Shown here: positions 14,986 through 24,706 of the stretch, piece after piece
Layout of the letters: each line of letters begins with the position of its first letter
How positions within the stretch are numbered: position 1 is the first letter of the stretch
Notes under the pieces: generated by a model
What the model saw: only the letters and a program-made list of their open reading frames with translations
Databases searched by the model: none
What the model was told of the DNA's origin: nothing
Program-made: the position numbers and the translations under genes
NCBI GenBank assembly: GCA_002368575.1
Contig: DFEA01000012.1
Span: 1 to 58,596 of the forward strand
From: Lachnospiraceae bacterium UBA3814
GTDB lineage: Bacteria > Bacillota > Clostridia > Lachnospirales > Lachnospiraceae
Direction of reading: 5' to 3'
DNA: 58,596 nt

Positions 14986-16821
14986 ATGCAGTCGAAAACA
15001 ATAGTTTATAAAAATGAAATGAATGAGAAGACAATGCGCTTTCTTGAGAGGTTTGTCAAAAGGGTCAGGGGAAATCCGCCCGGGGTCTGCCCGATAGCGG
15101 TCCAGCTGTCATTTTTGCAGAGCGCCAGAAGCCAGACCTGCGGCAAATGTGTGCCCTGCCGCGACGGGCTTGAACAGGTCGAGAGGATGATGAGCCTTAT
15201 AGTAGAGGGAAAAGCGGATATGCATGTTTTTGAGGATATGGTGTCCCTGTGTCATATCATCGAGGATACGGCGGACTGCGCCATTGGCTACGAGGCCGCA
15301 AGGACGGTCCTTGAAAGCGTCGAGCTTTTCAAGGATGAGTATATGAGTCATATAAGGGATCACAGATGCCAGCCGGGTGTAGGGCAGAAGGTCCCGTGCA
15401 TTTCATATTGTCCTGCTCACGTTGATATCCCCAACTATATAGCTCTTATAGGAGAGCACAGATATGCCGACGCCATAAACTGCATCAGGCTTGATAATCC
15501 CTTTCCTACGGCCTGCGCCTTTATCTGCGAGCATCCCTGCGAGGAAAAATGCAGGAGGGATATCCTGGACAGTCCCGTAAACATCAGGGGGCTTAAGAAG
15601 TTTGCCGTTGACCAGATAAGCGCGGATAAGGTAAAGGTACCCGAATGCAACGTTGCTACGGGGAAAAAGGTTGCGGTAACGGGCGGAGGCCCGTCGGGGC
15701 TCACCGCGGCTTATTATCTGTCCCTGATGGGGCATAAGGTGACGGTGTTTGAGGAAAGAGACCGGCTGGGCGGGATGTTAAGGTTCGGGATCCCGAATTA
15801 CCGGCTGCCCAAGGACCGTCTCGACCAGGACATAAATGCGATCCTTTCAACGGGAAACATAGAGGTAAGATACAATACAAGGATCCCGGATGATATTTCC
15901 ATGGAGGAGCTTAACGACTCCTTTGACGCGATATACATTTCCATCGGGGCTCAGGCCGGAAGAAATGTAAACGTGGCCGGCGCGGACGCCAACGGAGTAT
16001 ATTCGGCGGTGGATATGCTGAGTGAGATAGGACGAGGAAATATCCCCGATTATACGGGAAAGCGGGTGGTGGTCGTAGGCGGAGGCAATGTCGCGATGGA
16101 TGCAAGCAGAAGCGCCATTCGCTGCAGGGCCAGTGAGGTCACCATTGTATACAGGAGGCGTCAGGTGGACATGCCGGCCCTTGCCTCGGAGGTGCAGGGC
16201 GCAATAGAGGAGGGCGTTGAGCTGCTTACCTTAAATGCTCCCGGAAGGATCATTACGGATGAGGATAATAATGTTTCCGGGTTTGAGATAACGCCCCAGA
16301 TCATTTCGGAATACTTTAACGGTAAGCCGACCGTAAGAGAGGCTGAAAACGAAGAGAAAAGGATAATCCCCTGCGATGTGGTCCTTGTGGCGATAGGCCA
16401 GGATATCGTTTCCGGGCCCTTTGCGGAGTATGACGTGCATCCCAGAAGGAAGAACTTTGAGATCGAGCCTACAACAAGGCTTCCGCATTATGAAAAGATA
16501 TTTGCCGGGGGCGACTGTGTTTTCGGGCCCGCTACGGTGATAAAGGCAATAGGTGCCGGCAAGGTGGCGGCCGTTAATATAGACGAATATCTCGGCTATC
16601 ACCATAAGATCCTTGGGGTGCCGGATTATCCAAAGCCTAAGGAAAATGACCGTACCCGGATCGGAAGAGTCCATCTTACTGACCGTTCGGCCAGAGAGCG
16701 CAGGAACGATTTTGAAGCGGTAGAGAACGGCATGACCTATGCTGAGGCCATGCAGGAGTGCAGAAAATGTCTTCGCTGTGACCACTTCGGGTGCGGCGTT
16801 GTGGAAGGAGGCCGTGTATGA
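14986..16821 (+). CDS. NuoF-type Fe-S domain fused to GltD-like NAD(P)/FAD oxidoreductase, FDH partner (611 aa)
   Basis: ATG 14986 is preceded by GGAGGG at five bases; an earlier ATG at 14956 has no ribosome site. The first 120 residues match the C-terminal 4Fe-4S part of NuoF/HydB (TCGKCVPCRDG plus a later Cys). The rest is like the glutamate synthase small subunit: Cys-rich helical segments (EHPCEEKCRRD), the FAD site GGGPSGLTAAYYL and the NAD(P) site VVVVGGGNVAMDASRSA followed by YRRRQ, which suggests NADPH. The NuoF FMN domain is absent. Related proteins pass electrons between NAD(P)H and a molybdenum enzyme or iron reductase. It overlaps the formate dehydrogenase gene by ATGA, so a tight complex is likely. 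Confidence 0.85.
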   Translation: MQSKTIVYKNEMNEKTMRFLERFVKRVRGNPPGVCPIAVQLSFLQSARSQTCGKCVPCRDGLEQVERMMSLIVEGKADMHVFEDMVSLCHIIEDTADCAIGYEAARTVLESVELFKDEYMSHIRDHRCQPGVGQKVPCISYCPAHVDIPNYIALIGEHRYADAINCIRLDNPFPTACAFICEHPCEEKCRRDILDSPVNIRGLKKFAVDQISADKVKVPECNVATGKKVAVTGGGPSGLTAAYYLSLMGHKVTVFEERDRLGGMLRFGIPNYRLPKDRLDQDINAILSTGNIEVRYNTRIPDDISMEELNDSFDAIYISIGAQAGRNVNVAGADANGVYSAVDMLSEIGRGNIPDYTGKRVVVVGGGNVAMDASRSAIRCRASEVTIVYRRRQVDMPALASEVQGAIEEGVELLTLNAPGRIITDEDNNVSGFEITPQIISEYFNGKPTVREAENEEKRIIPCDVVLVAIGQDIVSGPFAEYDVHPRRKNFEIEPTTRLPHYEKIFAGGDCVFGPATVIKAIGAGKVAAVNIDEYLGYHHKILGVPDYPKPKENDRTRIGRVHLTDRSARERRNDFEAVENGMTYAEAMQECRKCLRCDHFGCGVVEGGRV

Positions 16822-19508
16822 AGGTTACGGTTACTATAGATGGCGTAAGGCTTTCGGCAGATGCTTCGATGACGATACTGGAGGCGGCCTCTGCGGTGAA
16901 TATAAAAATCCCGACGCTCTGTTATCTTAAGGATGTCAACGAGATCGGAGCCTGCAAGATGTGTGTGGTGGAGGTAGAGGGCTTTTCCAATCTTGTCACC
17001 TCATGCAATACCAGGGTCACGGAAGGGATGGTCATAAGTACAGCCACGGAGCGTGTTGTGAAAAGCCGTAAGCAGATGCTCAATCTCATTCTCGCAAACC
17101 ATGACGTGCGCTGCTTTTCCTGCGCAAAATCGGGCGACTGCAGGCTTCAGGAGCTTGCCAACGAATATGATATCTCCGCTTCGGTCTATCAGACGAGCGC
17201 GGCAAGGATCCCGGCAAAAAAGGAAAATCCCTTTCTGGAATATCACCCCGAGCTTTGCGTCAACTGCCAGCGCTGTGTAAGCACCTGCAACAGGGTGTCG
17301 GGGAACGGAGTCCTGCAAAACGGAAAGCTTGGCACCAGGACCCTCATAGACGCGCCCTTCGGGCCGGACTGGAAGGAGACCGCCTGTGAATCCTGCGGCA
17401 ACTGCGCGGAGGTATGTCCTACCGGAGCTCTTATCTCAAAAAACAAGAAGAAGTATCAGTACGGTAAGGTGAACAAGGTACTGACTACCTGTCCGCACTG
17501 CGCTACCGGGTGTCAGATGTACCTTATCGTAAAGGATAACACCATTGTGGACGTGGAGCCGGCAAACGGGCCGTCAAACAGGGGGATGCTGTGTGTCAAG
17601 GGCCGCTTCGGATCCTTTGATTTCGTACACTCTCCGGACAGGCTCACCCACCCTCTTATTAAGAATCACGAAACAGGGGAATTTGAAAAAGCCACCTGGG
17701 ATGAGGCGCTTGGGCTCATAGCGCAGAGGTTTTCCGATATCAAAAAGGAGTACGGGCCGGATGCCCTTGCGGGCTTTGCCTGCTCCAGATCTCCCAACGA
17801 GGATATCTACATGCTTCAGAAGCTGGTGCGCTGCGGCTTCGGAACAAACAACGTGGATAACTGCGCCAGAGTCTGCCATTCAGCCTCGGTACACGGCCTT
17901 GCCATGACCCTTGGCTCGGGCGCCATGACCAACCCCATTGCGGATATCACGCAGGATGTGGATGTGATCATGCTGGTGGGCTCCAATCCCGAGGAAGCGC
18001 ATCCCGTGGTGGGCATGCAGATCAGGCAGGCCGTGGCCAGGGGCACGAGGCTCATCGTCGTGGACCCGAGAGACATAGGCCTTTCGGCCTGTGCCGACAT
18101 CCATTTACGCTTAAAGCCCGGAACCAACGTGGCTTTTGCAAACGGGATGATGAACGTTATCATAAACGAGGGCCTGGCCGACGAGGAATTCATAAGAGAG
18201 AGGACCGAGGGCTTTTCCGAGCTTAAAAAGATAGTCATGGAATATACTCCCGAAAGGGTCGCGGAGATATGTCACATAGATCCGGATCATCTCAGGGAGG
18301 CTGCCCTCATGTATGCAAGGGCAAAGAAGGCTCCCATAATATACTGCCTCGGTGTCACCGAGCATTCCACCGGGACGGAAGGGGTAATGTCCATGTCAAA
18401 CATGGCGATGCTGACCGGAAAGCTCGGCCGAAGCGGCTGCGGAGTAAATCCCTTAAGGGGGCAGAACAATGTGCAGGGCGCCTGCGATATGGGGGCAATG
18501 CCGGGGCAGTTCCCCGGTTATCAGAAAATAACTGACAGTGCCGTAATGGAAAAATTTGAGAAGGGCTGGGGAACAGAGCTTAATAAAAAGCCCGGGGTCT
18601 TTGCCACGGATGTGTTCGGAGCGGCAATCATAAAGGAGATAAGGGGACTGTTCATATTCGGGGAGGATCCCATAGTCACCGACGCCGATCAGGGTCATGT
18701 AAGAAAGGCGCTTGAGAGCCTTGACTTTCTTGTGGTGGACGATCTGTTCATGACTGAGACCGCTGAGCTTGCGGACGTGGTCCTTCCGGGCACGAGCTAT
18801 GCCGAGAAGGAGGGTACCTTCACCAATACGGAAAGAAGGGTACAGCGTGTCAGAAAGGCAGTTTCCATTGATGGAGAGATGCGCCTTGATACGGACATTT
18901 TTATCGACCTTATGAACAGGATGGGCTACCCGCAGCCTTATCTGACCTCTGAGGAGATAATGGATGAGATAGCGTCCCTTACGCCGAGCTTCCACGGTAT
19001 ATCCCACAGAAGGCTCGACAGAGAGGGAGGGCTTCAGTGGCCCTGTACCGATAAGGACCATCCCGGGACGCCTGTGATGCATGTGGGGAGGTTTACCAGA
19101 GGACTGGGCTGGTTTTACCCCGCGGAATATGTTCCGAGCGCCGAGCTTACGGACGAGGAATATCCGTTCATCCTGATGACAGGAAGGATATTATATCATT
19201 ATAATACGAGAGCCATGACGGGAAGGACTCCGGGGCTTATGGAGAAGGAGGGACATTCCTTTATTGAGCTCAATGACGAGGATGCGGCGAGGCTTGACAT
19301 AGAGGACGGGGAAAGGATCAGAGCATCCTCGCGGCGCGGTTCTTTAATTACCACCGCCCGTGTCGGCACCAGGGTCTCACCCGGTGAGACCTGGATGCCC
19401 TTCCATTTTCCGGATGGAAATGCTAACATTCTTACTAATGCGGCGCTCGACAGGTACGCAAGGATCCCGGAATACAAGGTCTGTGCGATACGGCTGGAGA
19501 AAGTTTAG
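16818..19508 (+). CDS. Formate dehydrogenase alpha subunit, cysteine type, with N-terminal NuoG-like Fe-S region (896 aa)
   Basis: ATG 16818 overlaps the upstream stop. The N-terminus has a 2Fe-2S domain (CYLKDVNEIGACKMC, then SCNTR), a His/Cys 4Fe-4S motif (HDVRCFSCAKSGDC) and two ferredoxin clusters (CVNCQRCVSTC, CESCGNCAEVC). The molybdopterin domain begins with CPHCATGC, which binds a 4Fe-4S cluster. The catalytic residue is C353 in NCARVCHSAS, where E. coli FdhF has selenocysteine; H354 and R547 (NPLRGQNNVQGACDMG) are also kept, pointing to formate oxidation or CO2 reduction. It is probably cytoplasmic because no signal peptide is present. With the upstream flavoprotein it should form an NAD(P)-linked enzyme. 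Confidence 0.9.
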   Translation: MKVTVTIDGVRLSADASMTILEAASAVNIKIPTLCYLKDVNEIGACKMCVVEVEGFSNLVTSCNTRVTEGMVISTATERVVKSRKQMLNLILANHDVRCFSCAKSGDCRLQELANEYDISASVYQTSAARIPAKKENPFLEYHPELCVNCQRCVSTCNRVSGNGVLQNGKLGTRTLIDAPFGPDWKETACESCGNCAEVCPTGALISKNKKKYQYGKVNKVLTTCPHCATGCQMYLIVKDNTIVDVEPANGPSNRGMLCVKGRFGSFDFVHSPDRLTHPLIKNHETGEFEKATWDEALGLIAQRFSDIKKEYGPDALAGFACSRSPNEDIYMLQKLVRCGFGTNNVDNCARVCHSASVHGLAMTLGSGAMTNPIADITQDVDVIMLVGSNPEEAHPVVGMQIRQAVARGTRLIVVDPRDIGLSACADIHLRLKPGTNVAFANGMMNVIINEGLADEEFIRERTEGFSELKKIVMEYTPERVAEICHIDPDHLREAALMYARAKKAPIIYCLGVTEHSTGTEGVMSMSNMAMLTGKLGRSGCGVNPLRGQNNVQGACDMGAMPGQFPGYQKITDSAVMEKFEKGWGTELNKKPGVFATDVFGAAIIKEIRGLFIFGEDPIVTDADQGHVRKALESLDFLVVDDLFMTETAELADVVLPGTSYAEKEGTFTNTERRVQRVRKAVSIDGEMRLDTDIFIDLMNRMGYPQPYLTSEEIMDEIASLTPSFHGISHRRLDREGGLQWPCTDKDHPGTPVMHVGRFTRGLGWFYPAEYVPSAELTDEEYPFILMTGRILYHYNTRAMTGRTPGLMEKEGHSFIELNDEDAARLDIEDGERIRASSRRGSLITTARVGTRVSPGETWMPFHFPDGNANILTNAALDRYARIPEYKVCAIRLEKV

Positions 19509-19526
19509 AATTCAGGAGGAAAACTT

Positions 19527-20672
19527 ATGATATACAGGGAATTTAAGGATCTGAAGCTGTCTGCTCTGGGCTTCGGGGCAATGCGGCTTCCGGTGATCGA
19601 TGGCGACGACGGAAGGATAGACACCGTTCAGACAATGGACATGGTGGATTATGCCATCGAGCACGGGATAAACTATTTTGATACTGCCTGGGGATACCAT
19701 AACGGCAATTCGGAGACGGTCCTTGGGGAGGCGCTTTTACGCCATCCCCGAAAGGAGTATTATATTGCGGACAAGTTTCCGGGATATGATCTTTCGAATA
19801 TGGGCAAGGTCAGGGAGATATTTGAACGGCAGCTTCAAAAAACAGGTCAGGAATACTTTGACTTTTATCTGTTCCATAATGTTTGTGAAATGAACATCGA
19901 CGCCTATCTTGATCCCGGGTACGGGATATATGAATACCTTTCGGAGCAGAGGAGGAACGGAAGGATAAAGCATCTCGGCTTTTCCTGCCACGGTGAGGCC
20001 GATGTGCTTAAGAGGTTCCTTGAGGCCTACGGTAAGGATATGGAGTTCTGCCAGCTGCAGCTGAATTATCTTGACTGGACCTTCCAGGGCGGAAGGGAAA
20101 AGGTCGGGCTGTTAAAGGAATGGGGGATCCCCGTATGGGTGATGGAGCCCTTAAGAGGCGGAAGCCTCGCAAGGCTTAAAAAAGAGCAGGAGGAAAGCCT
20201 TAAGGGGCTGAGGCCTGAGGAAAGCATACCTGCCTGGGCTTTTCGCTACCTTCAGGGCATACCTGAGGTAAAGCTGATACTTTCAGGAATGTCTGACATG
20301 GAGCAGCTTAAGGAGAATATCGCGACCTTTGAGGAGGACAGGCCCCTTAATGAAACGGAGCTTAAGGCTGTTGAGAAAATATCGGAGGAGCTTATGGCTC
20401 AGAGGTCCGTTCCCTGTACAGCCTGTCATTATTGTGTGAGTCATTGCCCCAAGGGGATCGATATCCCGAGACTGATCGCGTTATATAACGAGCATCTGCT
20501 GACCATCTCAAAGGGCGGAATGGCCTTTATCGCCCCTATGGCGCTCATGGCTGTCCCGGAGGATAAACAGCCCTCCGCCTGCCTGCACTGCAGGAGCTGT
20601 GAGAAGGTCTGCCCTCAGGGAATAAAGATATCAGAGGTGATGTCTGATTTTGTTTCGGTGCTTGGGGCGTGA
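19527..20672 (+). CDS. Aldo/keto reductase with C-terminal ferredoxin domain (381 aa)
   Basis: An aldo/keto reductase barrel (LGFGAMRLP, YFDTAWGYHNGNSE with the catalytic Asp/Tyr, IADKFPG with the Lys, FHNVCEMN) is followed by a 4Fe-4S tail with CTACHYCVSHCPKGIDIP and CLHCRSCEKVCPQGI. This architecture is common in clostridia and implies electron transfer to ferredoxin rather than, or in addition to, NADPH. AGGAGG precedes ATG 19527, 18 bases after the formate dehydrogenase stop, so it may share that transcript. The stop overlaps the next gene region, suggesting an operon with the PfkB kinase and MFS transporter. The substrate is unknown. Confidence 0.88.
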   Translation: MIYREFKDLKLSALGFGAMRLPVIDGDDGRIDTVQTMDMVDYAIEHGINYFDTAWGYHNGNSETVLGEALLRHPRKEYYIADKFPGYDLSNMGKVREIFERQLQKTGQEYFDFYLFHNVCEMNIDAYLDPGYGIYEYLSEQRRNGRIKHLGFSCHGEADVLKRFLEAYGKDMEFCQLQLNYLDWTFQGGREKVGLLKEWGIPVWVMEPLRGGSLARLKKEQEESLKGLRPEESIPAWAFRYLQGIPEVKLILSGMSDMEQLKENIATFEEDRPLNETELKAVEKISEELMAQRSVPCTACHYCVSHCPKGIDIPRLIALYNEHLLTISKGGMAFIAPMALMAVPEDKQPSACLHCRSCEKVCPQGIKISEVMSDFVSVLGA

Positions 20673-20686
20673 ACGGAGATATTCGT

Positions 20687-21823
20687 ATGGATAAAAAGGT
20701 TATCGTGGCAGGGCATATCTGCATAGACATAACACCTGAGATACAGGGCGGGCGCATACAGGACCCGGCGGCTTTTCTTTCTCCGGGAAGGCTTGTGAAT
20801 GTGGGAAAGGCCGACATACATACCGGGGGGGTCGTCGCAAATACCGGGCTTGCCATGAAGATACTCGGGGCCGATGTGAGGCTCCTTGGAAAGATCGGGG
20901 ACGATTCCTTCGGCAGCATGATAGAAGGGATACTTGGAAGCTACGATGCCGCGGAGGGGCTCATAAAAAGGAATGGGGAGAGCAGCTCCTATACGATAGT
21001 GCTTGCAATCCCGGGAGTAGACAGGATGTTTCTGCATAACCCGGGAGCAAACGACACCTTCTGTTCGGAGGATATCCCGGCGGAAGCTCTTGAGGATACG
21101 GCCCTGTTCCATTTCGGATACCCTCCGCTCATGAAGCGGATCTATGAGGACAACGGGGATGAGCTCGTTAAGATAATGCGGCTTGCCCGTGACAGTGGAG
21201 CAGCCACCTCCCTTGACCTTGCCGCGGTGGACCCCTCCTCCGAGGCGGGAAGGGCTGACTGGAGCCTTATACTTTCAAGGATACTGCCCCTGACCGATAT
21301 TTTTGTGCCCAGTATAGAGGAGCTCTGCTCCATGCTTGACGGCGATATGTACGCGCGGATAAGGCAAAGGGCCGGCAACCGCGATTTCACCGAGGTGCTG
21401 AGGCAGGAGGAGATCGTTTCGTTAGCTGAAAAATGTATATCCATGGGGGCGGGGATCGTCCTTTTAAAATGCGGAATCCCGGGAATGTATTACCTGAGCG
21501 CGGGAGAGGAGAGGATAGGGAGGATAAGCCCAAGGCTTGAGCTTGATGTAAGAGAATGGTCGGACAGAAGGGGCTTTGAAGAAAGCTTTGTGCCTGATCG
21601 CGTGCTTTCAGGCACGGGAGCGGGGGATACCAGCGCCGCCGCCTTTCTCGTAAGCCTCCTTGCGGGATATCCGCCTTCAAAATGTGCAGAATACGCGGCA
21701 GCCACCGGTGCCTGCTGCGTGACAGCGTATGATGCTCTGAGCGGCCTTATGACCCTGCCGGAGATTGATAAAAAAATAAGCGCCGGCTGGAAAAAGATAA
21801 GAAACGGGAGTGACATAGGCTAA
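20687..21823 (+). CDS. PfkB-family carbohydrate kinase (378 aa)
   Basis: The N-terminus HICIDITPEI and GRLVNVGKADIHTGGVVANT gives the ribokinase-fold sugar site. GKIGDDSFG is the following motif. The C-terminal GTGAGDTSAAAF holds the catalytic Asp and anion hole. At 378 residues it is longer than ribokinase (about 310), with an insertion around residues 215-245. ATG 20687 follows CGGAG; a GTG at 20669, overlapping the upstream stop, is an alternative. Its stop overlaps the MFS gene start by one base. The trio suggests uptake, oxidoreduction and phosphorylation of one sugar or polyol, which is an inference from position. Confidence 0.85.
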   Translation: MDKKVIVAGHICIDITPEIQGGRIQDPAAFLSPGRLVNVGKADIHTGGVVANTGLAMKILGADVRLLGKIGDDSFGSMIEGILGSYDAAEGLIKRNGESSSYTIVLAIPGVDRMFLHNPGANDTFCSEDIPAEALEDTALFHFGYPPLMKRIYEDNGDELVKIMRLARDSGAATSLDLAAVDPSSEAGRADWSLILSRILPLTDIFVPSIEELCSMLDGDMYARIRQRAGNRDFTEVLRQEEIVSLAEKCISMGAGIVLLKCGIPGMYYLSAGEERIGRISPRLELDVREWSDRRGFEESFVPDRVLSGTGAGDTSAAAFLVSLLAGYPPSKCAEYAAATGACCVTAYDALSGLMTLPEIDKKISAGWKKIRNGSDIG

Positions 21824-23010
21824 TGGATTTTTTATCAGACAAAAACAGTAAGAGACAGTTTATCACATGCTATACGGCTTTCATCATCAACGGAATGCTG
21901 GCCCTTTCGATAGGGTCCCTGCTTCCGTTCATAAGGGATGCAAGAGGGCTTGACTATGCCTTCGCGGGGCTTATAGTGAGCCTTCATTCGGTAGGGAATT
22001 TTATTTCCAGCTTCTTTGCGGGGGCTCTGGCGGCTGCGATCGGAAGAAAGAGGAGCATCCTTATATTTGATATATTCTGTCCCATAGCTTATCTTCTCAT
22101 AATCCTTGCGAGCAATAATCTTATGATAGCGGCGGCCTTTCTGCTGACGGGGCTTGCAAGGGGGGCTAACAGCAATTACTGCAATACCGCGATAAACGAG
22201 CTGGCTCCCGGAAAGGCCTGGATACTGAACGGCCTGCATGCCATGTTTTCGGTTGGGGCCTTCCTGTTTCCGATCCTGCTTACGCTGTTTACGAAGAATA
22301 ACGGGGACGGGTGGATATATGCCTGTTATTTCATGCTTGTCATGGGTATCTTAAGCTTTACGCTTTATCTTCTTTCTCCCGGTGAGGAATCAGGGGGTAA
22401 GGGCAGTGCAAAAGCCGCGGGGGCCGAAAAAACGGGGGATAACGGCTTCGGGTTCTTTAAGGAAAGGCTTTTCTGGCTTGCGATATGCACCCTGTTTTTC
22501 TATCTCTGCGCGGAGCAGGGGGTCATAGGCTGGATGGTAACATATTTTACGGATACGGGATATATAAGCAAAAGCCTCGCACAGATAACCGCAAGCATAC
22601 TGTGGATCATGATGCTTACGGGAAGGCTGCTTACGGCCTTTCTCTCCACCAGAGTGGATAAAAGGAAGATCATGCCGGTGATGGGAGCCGGGATAGTTGT
22701 TTTTTTCATACTGCTTCTGTTTGCACGAAGCGCGTCTATGATAGTTATATGTATAATGGGCTTCGGTCTTTCCATGGCGGGTATCTATCCCACCGCGGTA
22801 TCCTTTACCGGTAAGCTTATAAAGAGGTATTCGCTGGCGTGGAGCTTTATCCTCACCATTGCGAGCCTCGGCTCCATAATAATGCCATCCGTGGTGGGAC
22901 ACACCGCTGAGAGGTTCGGGATATACACGGGTATAAGCACCATCGCGGCGGTGGTGGTCATAGATTTCATATCTGTTTTACTGCTTGTGAGGGACAGGAG
23001 CGGGGAATGA
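21823..23010 (+). CDS. MFS transporter (395 aa)
   Basis: Twelve hydrophobic segments are visible in two halves, with a charged central loop (SPGEESGGKGSAKAAG). The loop between helices 2 and 3 reads GALAAAIGRKRS, a version of the MFS GxxxDRxGRR motif. Length is standard. The overall look, including LARGANSNYCNTAINEL after helix 4, recalls FucP-like sugar/proton symporters. It overlaps the PfkB kinase stop and is followed by a hairpin shared with the converging lipoprotein gene. It is the likely importer for the substrate of the kinase and reductase. Confidence 0.85.
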   Translation: MDFLSDKNSKRQFITCYTAFIINGMLALSIGSLLPFIRDARGLDYAFAGLIVSLHSVGNFISSFFAGALAAAIGRKRSILIFDIFCPIAYLLIILASNNLMIAAAFLLTGLARGANSNYCNTAINELAPGKAWILNGLHAMFSVGAFLFPILLTLFTKNNGDGWIYACYFMLVMGILSFTLYLLSPGEESGGKGSAKAAGAEKTGDNGFGFFKERLFWLAICTLFFYLCAEQGVIGWMVTYFTDTGYISKSLAQITASILWIMMLTGRLLTAFLSTRVDKRKIMPVMGAGIVVFFILLLFARSASMIVICIMGFGLSMAGIYPTAVSFTGKLIKRYSLAWSFILTIASLGSIIMPSVVGHTAERFGIYTGISTIAAVVVIDFISVLLLVRDRSGE

Positions 23011-23032
23011 GGGTGGTCTATTTGACCACCCT
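23010..23032. terminator. Bidirectional hairpin between MFS and lipoprotein genes
   Basis: AGGGTGGTC 23010-23018 pairs perfectly with GACCACCCT 23024-23032 around TATTT. It spans the lipoprotein stop codon. T-tracts are poor on both sides, so its efficiency is uncertain. Confidence 0.55.
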
Positions 23033-24424
23033 GGTAAATTCTATCGTCTGACCGTAGGAGAGCTCATCAAACATATCCTCAAACTCCTCCTCCGCCTCGG
23101 TCTGGTCGGTTTCGATATCGACTTCACCGTCATCGTAATCGTAATCGGCATAGCCATAGGTGGGGTTTCCCTCACCGTCATATTCCACCCAGACCTCCTG
23201 CTCAAGGAAGAGGCTGCCGTCCTTTATTGTGTATTCCTCCGCCCGGTGATGGCTGCACACATAAAGGCTGTTGTCGTCATCCAGGGTAAGAGGGTAGGCG
23301 GTCCCGCCGCATTCAACATAACCAAGGTACTCAGGCCCATTCTGTCCGTAGACGAAGATCTCCGCGTCTATAGCGACATATTTTCCGTCCAGATCCTCGT
23401 AGGTGCCGCTTGATACAAGCAGAACATCCGTATCTCCGAGCTTTACGTTTGCATAGCCCTGGCCGTCTGAGAGCCGGTCCACTATATGTGTGAAGGTATC
23501 GCAGCCCGTAATGTCAACAGAGAGCTCGTGTTCCCTTCCCTCACGGATAAATTCAAGCTCTGTTCCGTCATAGTTAAGGGTGAGCCTGTCGCCGTCTAAT
23601 GTATAGTCGTAGAAGAAATCTCCCTGTGTTCCCATGATCTTTTTGTAGCCCCAAAGGATCGGGATATCGTCCTGCAGGCTTAAGAAGCCGGTGTGGTCAT
23701 GGTTGAGCTGAAGCACGTCAGTTTTGACAAGCTCATTTCCGTCAAGCTCGTCGGTATTGCTCCTGACATAGGTCCCCGGACGGTCGTTGTACATCGTCTG
23801 AGGCTCTGACGGATCAAGGACAAGAGTATCCACGATCATGGAAATATAGTCGCTCACCGCCGTATCAAGCTCATCCTGCCCGGATATGTGGGTTATGAAC
23901 GAAAGGAGCAGGGTACCGCCGTTATACTCGGTCACGATATAATCCTCATAAATACGTGAACCGTTTTCCGACTCCTGTACTTCGTCAGGGCCAGGCATCA
24001 CCCAGATGGCCCAGCGGTTTTCATCGCCTCCTAAGGAGCCTTCCCTTATTACCATGTCCTTATGGCTCTTTGTAAGCTCGTCTATCACCTCAGGGGGCAG
24101 TTTATCCTCAATGGTCTGTATGGCCACCATATTGGTGCCCGCGGATTCTCCGGTATAAACAAAATCCGTTTCGTTATCGCTCTCATTGACAGTGAACAGG
24201 GAGGGCACGTAGCGTACAGACCATCCGTGATCGCTTTCGTAGGTCTCATCATCAGGAAGCTTGATATCCTCAACTGGCGCTTCCGCGTCAGTATCCCCGG
24301 CGGTCCCGACAGAATATTTCTGTCCGCCTACATCTATCGTAATGTTTACCGGCAGGGAACAGGCAGACAGCATTGATGCTGTCAGAACACCTGATATCAA
24401 TAAGGTCATCCATCTTTTCTTCAT
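23018..24424 (-). CDS. Secreted lipoprotein, unknown function (468 aa)
   Basis: The N-terminus is a lipoprotein signal: MKKRW, a hydrophobic core, then LSAC with Cys22 as the lipid site. The mature protein is very acidic and beta-rich, with a linker (DTDAEAPVEDIKLPDDE), a domain around 50-210 (SDHGWSVRYVPSLFTV and so on) and a second half with repeated Asp-rich strands. The acidic C-terminal segment is YADYDYDDGEVDIETD. No enzyme motif is recognised. It should be anchored on the outside of the cell membrane. It is divergent from the FIST histidine kinase gene and has its own good promoter. Confidence 0.8.
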   Translation of the reverse strand: MKKRWMTLLISGVLTASMLSACSLPVNITIDVGGQKYSVGTAGDTDAEAPVEDIKLPDDETYESDHGWSVRYVPSLFTVNESDNETDFVYTGESAGTNMVAIQTIEDKLPPEVIDELTKSHKDMVIREGSLGGDENRWAIWVMPGPDEVQESENGSRIYEDYIVTEYNGGTLLLSFITHISGQDELDTAVSDYISMIVDTLVLDPSEPQTMYNDRPGTYVRSNTDELDGNELVKTDVLQLNHDHTGFLSLQDDIPILWGYKKIMGTQGDFFYDYTLDGDRLTLNYDGTELEFIREGREHELSVDITGCDTFTHIVDRLSDGQGYANVKLGDTDVLLVSSGTYEDLDGKYVAIDAEIFVYGQNGPEYLGYVECGGTAYPLTLDDDNSLYVCSHHRAEEYTIKDGSLFLEQEVWVEYDGEGNPTYGYADYDYDDGEVDIETDQTEAEEEFEDMFDELSYGQTIEFTRVVK

Positions 24425-24502
24425 AATTTTCCCTTTCTTATATTCTGTTTCAGCTTACGGTAAAACAGCTTTGCCGTTTCCCGTAAAATGCCTTCCGCAT
24501 TT

Positions 24503-24531
24503 ATTATACGCTTCTTGTCCGGAAACGGCAA
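24503..24531 (-). promoter_or_regulatory. Promoter for the lipoprotein gene
   Basis: On the minus strand TTGCCG and TATAAT are exactly 17 bases apart, about 80 bases upstream of the lipoprotein ATG. The 24425-24706 gap between divergent genes contains nothing else that could be read with confidence. Confidence 0.7.
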
Positions 24532-24706
24532 AACATATGTCATTTTTGTTCACGGTTAAATATCGGTCAGAGCCGATGGATGGTGCTTAACAGCAACATT
24601 TTTCTTCAGATTTCCGCATAAATATGATAAGATAGTTTTGGAAAAGGTACTGTGAAGGGATGTATACAGCCGTTTAAGACAGCGGGAACAAAGGAAAAGT
24701 CTGCAG

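Noticed and set aside
17816..17890. Possible selenocysteine UGA in formate dehydrogenase
   Set aside because: The active-site codon at 17874-17876 is TGC (Cys), not TGA.
18453..19082. 209-codon antisense ORF in the formate dehydrogenase gene
   Set aside because: Formate dehydrogenase motifs on the plus strand explain the open frame; the antisense product has no sensible features.
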